From NCBI GenBank assembly GCA_001695595.3, contig MBPM02000041.1, positions 620,001-684,000 on the forward strand: 64,000 nucleotides of DNA. The letters are read 5' to 3'. This document shows, one piece after another, positions 58,815 through 64,000 of this stretch. Positions within the stretch are counted from its first letter, which is position 1; each line of letters opens with the position of its first letter. This DNA is from Plasmopara viticola (Eukaryota; Oomycota; Peronosporomycetes; Peronosporales; Peronosporaceae). Under the pieces are notes generated by a model. That model did no database searches, was not told where the DNA came from, and saw nothing but the letters and a program-made list of their open reading frames with translations. The position numbers and the translations under genes are program-made.

Positions 58815-61629
58815 TTAACATCAACAATCTATTTATCAATGAAGAGAACCAATACAGCTCTGGAGCAGATGTAGATTTAGAAGTACTACCAACTACATCA
58901 GTAGAAGTTGAATGGTTAAATAATCCAAAACGCTCTCGTTCTGAGAGAAAGAATTTCTTTCGTTATCTAACCAAAGCAGATTACAATCTGGAAGCATATC
59001 AAGTATACACACAATGCTCTGAAAATAATGATGACAGAGAAACTCCTTGTTTCTTATATGCTTTGATGCAAGCAGGTGTAGATGCTACAATTGTTAAGCA
59101 AATCTCACAGTCAATGTTTAAATCAGGTGCCACTGTTGATTTCATTCGCAAGACTGCTAATGCTTTTAATCTATACATCTCAGTTAAACAATACTATCCA
59201 AACAAAGATACAGGTCGAGCTGATAATAACATTTCTCTATATGGTATTAAAAGCTCTAATGTTATCAAATTAGGATCTGTTGGAGAGCATCTATTTGCTA
59301 TTAAACAAACTAATATTACTAAAGCAGCTCTCAATCATCCTGAATTAGTAGATCAACATAAACGAACTGATTTTATTGTTAAAAATGGAAAGGCTTCATT
59401 CAACAACAAACAAATAAAATTTCTTAGTAGCTATGAGGTTATCAGTTATCTATATCATTATCGCGATACACATTTGGAAACGATTACTCAACGAAATGTT
59501 CCTATGCTACTCAATAACAAGTATCAAGAGGTTAGAGAGTTAAATGATGAAGATTTTGGTGATAGTAATTTTAGAGAAATCGGACGTGTAGAAGGTAAAG
59601 AGTTAAATCTCGGTTATGCACCATTCAGAAAGTACATTGAACATCAAAGAAAGTTTGTAGAAGAAACAAAATACAATATTGTTTATTTCGATTTCGAAAC
59701 ACTTGTTAAGGATGGTAAACACATTTCTTATGCTGTGTCATATTGCATTGCAAGTGTGGATACTACTATTAATAAGTTTCCTATTCCAAATTTCAGTCAG
59801 ACAAAAAACATATATGGATTCGATTGTGTAGTTAAATTCCTTGATGAGCTTCCATGTCATACTTGTAATCTTCTTTGGGCGCATAATGCTGGATTCGATT
59901 CTCGTTTCGTATTAAAGCATCTGACCTACGACTCAAAATACACTAATTTAATTGATCAAGGCACTAAACTAAAACAAGCAACTGGTTCTTATAGAGGGCG
60001 TGATATTGTCATCAAAGATACTATGAGTTTCCTCGCAGGCAAACTGGAAAAACTACCTGAGATGTTCAAAAGCGCAACTAAACATTTAGGAATAGAGAAA
60101 GAGTGCTTCCCACACAAATTGATCAACGATCATAACTATAAATCCAAATGGCCGCTTGAATACTTAGACTCTTATAGTGATAAAGACACTCTAATTAAAA
60201 ATGCATCACAGATCGGCGCTATCATTAACAACACATTCGATTGTGAGATGTATGCAACCCATTACTGTAATAGAGATGTAGATGTATTGAAGGTATGTTT
60301 CGAGGCATTTAGACGAATGGTACACACAGAGTACAATCTAGACGTATATCGTTTCCTAAGTGTGTCGTCTCTATCAATCGCATACCAACACAACGAAGGA
60401 TGCTTTGATGGTTGCTATGAGATGAATTCAGTATTACTTGGCTTTATGCGTGAAGCTACGGTCGGAGGTAGAGTAATGACTCGTGATAATCAAAAGCATC
60501 ATATCAGACATAAGCTTGCTGATTTCGATGCTGTTAGTCTATACCCATCTGCTATGGTTGAAATACCTGGTTATACTCGTGGTAAACCGAAACTATTCAA
60601 AAATAGCATTCCATCAGATGCTGACTATTATGTAGCTCGTATTCGAATCGATTCTATTGGTACGAAGAGACACTTTCCATCACTTAGTTATTATGATAAC
60701 GGCAGTCGCAATTTTAGTAATGATATTGTTGATAGAGAATTTATTGTTGGTAAGCAATCGCTTGAAGACATTGTAGAATTTCAGGATGCAACATATTCGG
60801 TAATTGAAGGTCTTTACTGGAACGAGGGGTTCAATGATCAAATTACTAAAACCATCAGAAAGATGTTCAACGCACGACTTCAATATAAAGCAGAAGGTAA
60901 TGCTCTGCAAAATGTTATTAAACTAATGATGAACAGCTCGTATGGAAAATTACTTATGAAGCCAATCGTAAAACAGAAGGTACTTGTAAGTGGAGGTCAA
61001 CATAAGATTCAGGAATACACTTGCAAAAATATCCATAGAATGATTTCGAGAACACCTATCAACGATAAGCTGCCATTATTCGAAGAACATAAGGCATTGA
61101 CACAACACTTTAGTCCTGTTCATCTAGGCATTCAAGTACTCGATTCCAGTAAACACATTATGAAACGAGTTATGTGTCTCGCGGAGGACATCGACGCAAA
61201 AATCTGGTATCAGGACACTGACAGTATGCACATAGATTATGATGGCGTTCAACGACTTTCAGATGCTTTTAAGCTTAAATACAACAAAGAGCTAATTGGT
61301 AAACAGATGGGTCAGTTCCATGTTGATTTTGAGCTTGAAGGATCAAAAGGTAATATCTATGCTAAGGAGTCTATCTTCCTTGGTAAGAAGAGTTATTTGG
61401 ACATTCTTACTTGCGATGGTAATGACGTTCAAGGAATGCATATTCGTATGAAAGGTATCCCTGGTAAACTACTTGAAACAAATACGTATGAAACATACTT
61501 GAAACTCTATAACGGAGAGCGTATGTTGTTTGATTTGAGTAAGCTGTGTTCAATCATTATAGACACGAAATCGCAAAACGTTTCAAAGCGATTGAATTTC
61601 ACAAGAAACATATCTTTCCGTTAGTATAA
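58760..61629 (+). CDS. polB: protein-primed family B DNA polymerase (Polinton pPolB)
   Basis: Replicates the element from a terminal protein bound to its ends. The frame is open from 58,760, with the first ATG at 59,066; residue numbers below count from the TTG at 59,063. Exonuclease motifs: FDFETL (D210, E212), HNAGFD (274-279) and YCNRD (401-405). Polymerase motifs: A, DAVSLYPS (489-496); [10 protein letters not shown] (620-628); C, YQDTDS (716-721). All catalytic acidic residues are present. Upstream of 59,063, the in-frame segment [13 protein letters not shown] looks genuine, so the true product starts earlier, probably in the 58,452 frame. Near the 3' end this frame stops at 61,622-61,624. 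A second frame, open from 61,543 to TAA 61,627-61,629, reads [19 protein letters not shown], a more natural C-terminus, so a second frameshift is likely. The integrase starts 13 bp after 61,629. Confidence 0.9.
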
Positions 61630-61642
61630 GCAAGCTTCGAAA

Positions 61643-62737
61643 ATGGACTCTCTGCTTACTCAACTTTATTATGATCCAAAAACGGGATTCATAGGTGCAA
61701 CTAAGCTGTACCAAAAAGCAAAAGCAACTAATAAAACTATAACGTTAAAACAAGTCAAAGAATGGTATAAGACACAAAGTAGCATTCAACAGCATTCAAT
61801 TCAAAACAAAAAGTATCCTGAATTCAAAATCACAAGCAACAATCCAAACGAATGGCAAATGGATCTTGCGTTTTGGCAAAAGCAACCAATATTGATAACG
61901 GTTAATATCAACAGTCGCATTGGATATGCAAAAGTGTTACAAAATAAAAAAGCAGATACAGTTCAAAAAGCCATTGATCAATTCATTACAGAGCATAAAG
62001 TGTCTGCGTTGATGTCAGACAATGGATCTGAATTCACAAATCAAACAGTCGAAAAGTTTTTTGATAAAAATTCAATCATTCATGCGAATTCTATTCCAGG
62101 AGATCATACAGTGCTTGGAAAGATAGATCGCTTTATTCGAACGATAAAGGCAAGACTAACAAAGATGCAGGATACTATGGGATTTAAGAAGCTTACACAA
62201 AAACTTCTGAATGATGCTATATCTAACTACAACGATACCACTCATTCATCCATAAACGCTACACCAAATGAAATGGAAGGGAGGGTTATTTTTGACGAAA
62301 TTGAACACAATAAACGAGTGGTTAAGCAAGTACAAAAAGGCATTCCAACTGGTTCTATTGTACGTTATCGCTTGAATCCGAAGCCATTTGAAAAAGAAGG
62401 TGCGAGATTTTCAAAAGCCGTGTACGAAGTAATTGGATTAGATGGATTAAAGATGCGTATTAACTCAAAGAATAATCATGTCCTATACAAACCAGTTAAT
62501 GACTTGAAAATTGTAAAAGCAGAGAAAACTGATGCACCAATCGAAAATAATCAAATATGGGAGGCTGAGAAGATTGTTGATCATAAAACACTAAAGAATG
62601 GTAAGCATAAATATTTGGTCAAATGGGTTGGATATGACGACAGCTTCAATACTTGGGAACGTGAAAATAACCTCCGTTTGATTAATAAGAACAGAATGTC
62701 AACACTAGAGAAACAATATTGGTCTAAATATAGATGA
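61643..62737 (+). CDS. int: Polinton integrase (rve fold) with C-terminal chromodomain
   Basis: 364 aa; inserts the element into the host genome. An N-terminal helical region of about 60 residues precedes a retroviral-type integrase core. Its acidic triad reads D74 (WQMDLAF), D126 (MSDNGSEF) and D162 (GKIDRF). Spacing between the last two is exactly 35 residues, as in D,D-35-E integrases, but the third residue is Asp, not Glu. The core continues with [13 protein letters not shown] near 199-211. Residues about 304-346 form a chromodomain ([30 protein letters not shown]). W306, W328 and Y331 lie at the methyl-lysine cage positions, suggesting targeting to modified histone tails. The stop overlaps the next start as ATGA. 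The frame is intact. Confidence 0.92.
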
Positions 62738-63210
62738 ACATGATGTGTAAATTCATCACCAAAAAAGACACGCAATGTACCCGAGAAGCAAAAAAGGGTG
62801 ATTACTGCACTCAACACCATAACATCATCCAAATAAAAATGTATAAGAAGGAACTATCTATAATCCATAAGAAGAACAGAATACTCGCTGAACAAAACAA
62901 GGAACTACAAATATTTAAAAATCAGATTAACACGATAAACGAATTCGACCTCATCAAACATCAATTGATTCAAATAAATCCGTATATGAAATTCAAGTAT
63001 CTAATTGCTGATAGACGGTACCAATCTCGCTTAGAGGATGTCTTCAATGTTCCGTTTGATGAAATCAAAAAAAAATATAGAAAACTTCTCTACGATAGAA
63101 ACGATTTGTGTCATCCATATACGAGTAGATATTGGTCTGAAGCCCAGACGAATTCATTCGGGACTGGTGATTGTCTAAAGCCTGAAGCTTCCGCCTGTTT
63201 TACGCATTGA
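62734..63210 (+). CDS. Cys/His-finger plus coiled-coil protein of the Polinton
   Basis: 158 codons, starting in a 4-bp ATGA overlap with the integrase stop, which suggests coupled or polycistronic expression. The N-terminus has [11 protein letters not shown], then DYCTQHH, i.e. a C-x9-C-x9-C-x2-H-type zinc site of the kind seen in small proteins of large DNA viruses and related elements. A coiled-coil-like Lys/Glu/Gln-rich helix follows (about residues 30-75), then a basic C-terminal part. The last 36 bp overlap the 3' end of the minus-strand gene that stops at 63,175. Function unknown; nucleic-acid or virion-assembly roles are only guesses. Confidence 0.7.
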
Positions 63211-63708
63211 GCGTAGTTTAGCCATCTTAGCTTTCATCTCAGGCGATCCCTTTTTACAGACACCAACACCCGTTAAATTCTTTACTTCGCCACGAACAGC
63301 GTTTACTAAACCAGGCCGCCCAGTATAGGCTCCAAGAGCTTGAGCGCCTTGATCAACAACACCAGATACCAGTGGTTTAACTACAGGCCAAACATTTTCT
63401 TTTAGCCATGGCCATGCTTTATCTTTGATTCAACTCCATAACGATCCTCCACTCATTCCAGACCCCGTAAGAGCGTCTCCGTCCATATTTAACGAAGCAG
63501 CGATTTCACCTGGTGAAAATATAATTGATACTCCTTTACCAACTTGAGCAGCCTTTTTCCATTTTTTCGCGTTTTCTGGGTGAAGTGCTAATTTCTTTGA
63601 AGAGCCTCTAACTTGACTAGCAGTGAATGATACCTTCAATGTCTTTAAAAACTTCATTTTCTGAGCATCCGTGAGCTCATCACAACTGACCGAAACGTAA
63701 GAGTTCAT
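63175..63708 (-). pseudogene. small Gly/Lys-rich virion-like Polinton protein with an internal stop
   Basis: From ATG 63,708 the frame runs 92 codons to a TGA at 63,430-63,432, then continues open in the same frame to TAG at 63,175-63,177. Read past the stop it would be 178 codons. The first part has a Lys-rich middle and a Gly-rich stretch (LTGSGMSGGSLW). The part after the stop starts with an amphipathic Trp/Lys segment (AWPWLKENVWPVV) and ends with a basic [16 protein letters not shown] tail, a style of ending found in small core or minor capsid proteins of polintovirus-like elements. That both halves look protein-like argues for a nonsense mutation, or readthrough, in one gene. The structural role is inferred. 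Confidence 0.6.
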
Positions 63709-63795
63709 ATTTGCGTAAACTATCTATATTTCTTGAAATATATAGAGTCTCAAAATAATTAAATAAATGTTGACTTTTACTCGAAGCCACCAGCT

Positions 63796-63999
63796 CTAGA
63801 GTGCAAACGTCTTAGTTTTTTTATATTTTGTTGGAGCCCTTGCTGTATCTATTCCTGCTCCCTTTGAGCGTACATTTCGGAGCTTTTCCTTTAAACTATT
63901 GAGAGATTTCAATAATCTTTCTTGATTACTATGAGCAGCTGATTTGATTGAGTTACCTCTAAGGTTTGGATATCGTACTTTTATAATTTTGGAATCATT
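63796..63999 (-). CDS. 3' end of an opposite-strand Polinton gene (cut by the window edge)
   Basis: Open on the minus strand from the window edge to a TAG at 63,796-63,798, about 67 codons. It is Lys/Ser-rich, with helix-forming SNQERLLKSLNSLKEKLRNV and a basic tail ending KYKKTKTFAL. It lies about 90 bp upstream of, and on the same strand as, the Gly/Lys-rich gene, so the two probably belong to one leftward transcription block. Too little is visible to name it. Confidence 0.5.
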   Translation of the reverse strand, partial: NDSKIIKVRYPNLRGNSIKSAAHSNQERLLKSLNSLKEKLRNVRSKGAGIDTARAPTKYKKTKTFAL

Positions 64000-64000
64000 T

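Larger units (their letters stand above)
57718..64000. mobile_element. Maverick/Polinton element, one end (runs off the window)
   Basis: Self-synthesising DNA transposon or integrated polintovirus-like element. The defining pair, a protein-primed family B polymerase and a retroviral-type integrase, lies side by side on the plus strand. Small basic and Cys/His proteins and an opposite-strand small virion-like protein accompany them. Composition shifts to about 65-70 per cent A+T with tight gene packing. The left limit is set at the AG of AGTATATACC (57,718), because Polintons characteristically begin with AG and a cruciform-forming, repeat-bearing region follows; the exact end is not proven. 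Capsid, ATPase and protease genes and the other inverted terminus are not in the window, so completeness and the 6-bp target duplication cannot be checked. Confidence 0.88.

Noticed and set aside
1..64000. RXLR or Crinkler effector genes, expected in such a gene-sparse oomycete compartment
   Set aside because: No frame was found combining an N-terminal signal peptide with RXLR-EER or LFLAK motifs at the right distance.

Overview
The window looks like nuclear DNA of an oomycete, most likely of the Phytophthora/downy-mildew type. The evidence is short GT-AG introns (58-79 bp) in several genes, a four-finger 'WRKY19-like' Cys/His protein, a FYVE zinc-finger protein, an ankyrin protein, a paired GT61-like glycosyltransferase locus, and small GC-richer gene islands in long AT-richer tracts full of decayed transposons. 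No rRNA, tRNA or CRISPR array was recognised.

Layout. 1-6 kb: a perfect 28-bp hairpin, then a small adaptor-complex subunit (minus) divergent from a WD40 gene (plus), and a six-exon NIPA-like transporter (minus). 6.8-11 kb: a composite repeat and a decayed Ty1/Copia element on the minus strand. 11-18.8 kb: no recognisable gene. 18.8-24 kb: an internally deleted LINE with intact target-site duplication, then two GT61-like glycosyltransferase genes tail to tail. 26.7-29.3 kb: a Cys/His-finger gene and an NmrA-type oxidoreductase. 29.3-39.8 kb: nothing recognised except a 5'-truncated LINE copy and local tandem duplications. 39.8-43.5 kb: an ankyrin gene and a large helical-repeat gene. 46.8-50.8 kb: a dead L1-like LINE carrying a nested second full copy of the deleted LINE. 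50.8-52.6 kb: the FYVE gene. 52.9-54.8 kb: a rearranged second copy of the 6.9-7.7 kb repeat.

The last 6.3 kb (about 57.72 kb to the window end) differ sharply: AT-rich, compact and nearly intron-free. They hold a protein-primed family B DNA polymerase with all exonuclease and polymerase motifs, a retroviral-type integrase fused to a chromodomain, a Cys/His coiled-coil protein, small basic ORFs, and on the opposite strand a small glycine/lysine-rich protein. This is one end of a Maverick/Polinton (polintovirus-like) element that runs off the window. The major capsid, ATPase and protease genes and the second terminal repeat would lie beyond 64,000. Two apparent frameshifts in the polymerase and an in-frame stop in the minus-strand gene suggest this copy is decaying.

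The host genes do not form an operon-like pathway. The main themes are a gene-sparse, transposon-rich compartment, a non-autonomous LINE family defined by a shared internal deletion, and an integrated Polinton.
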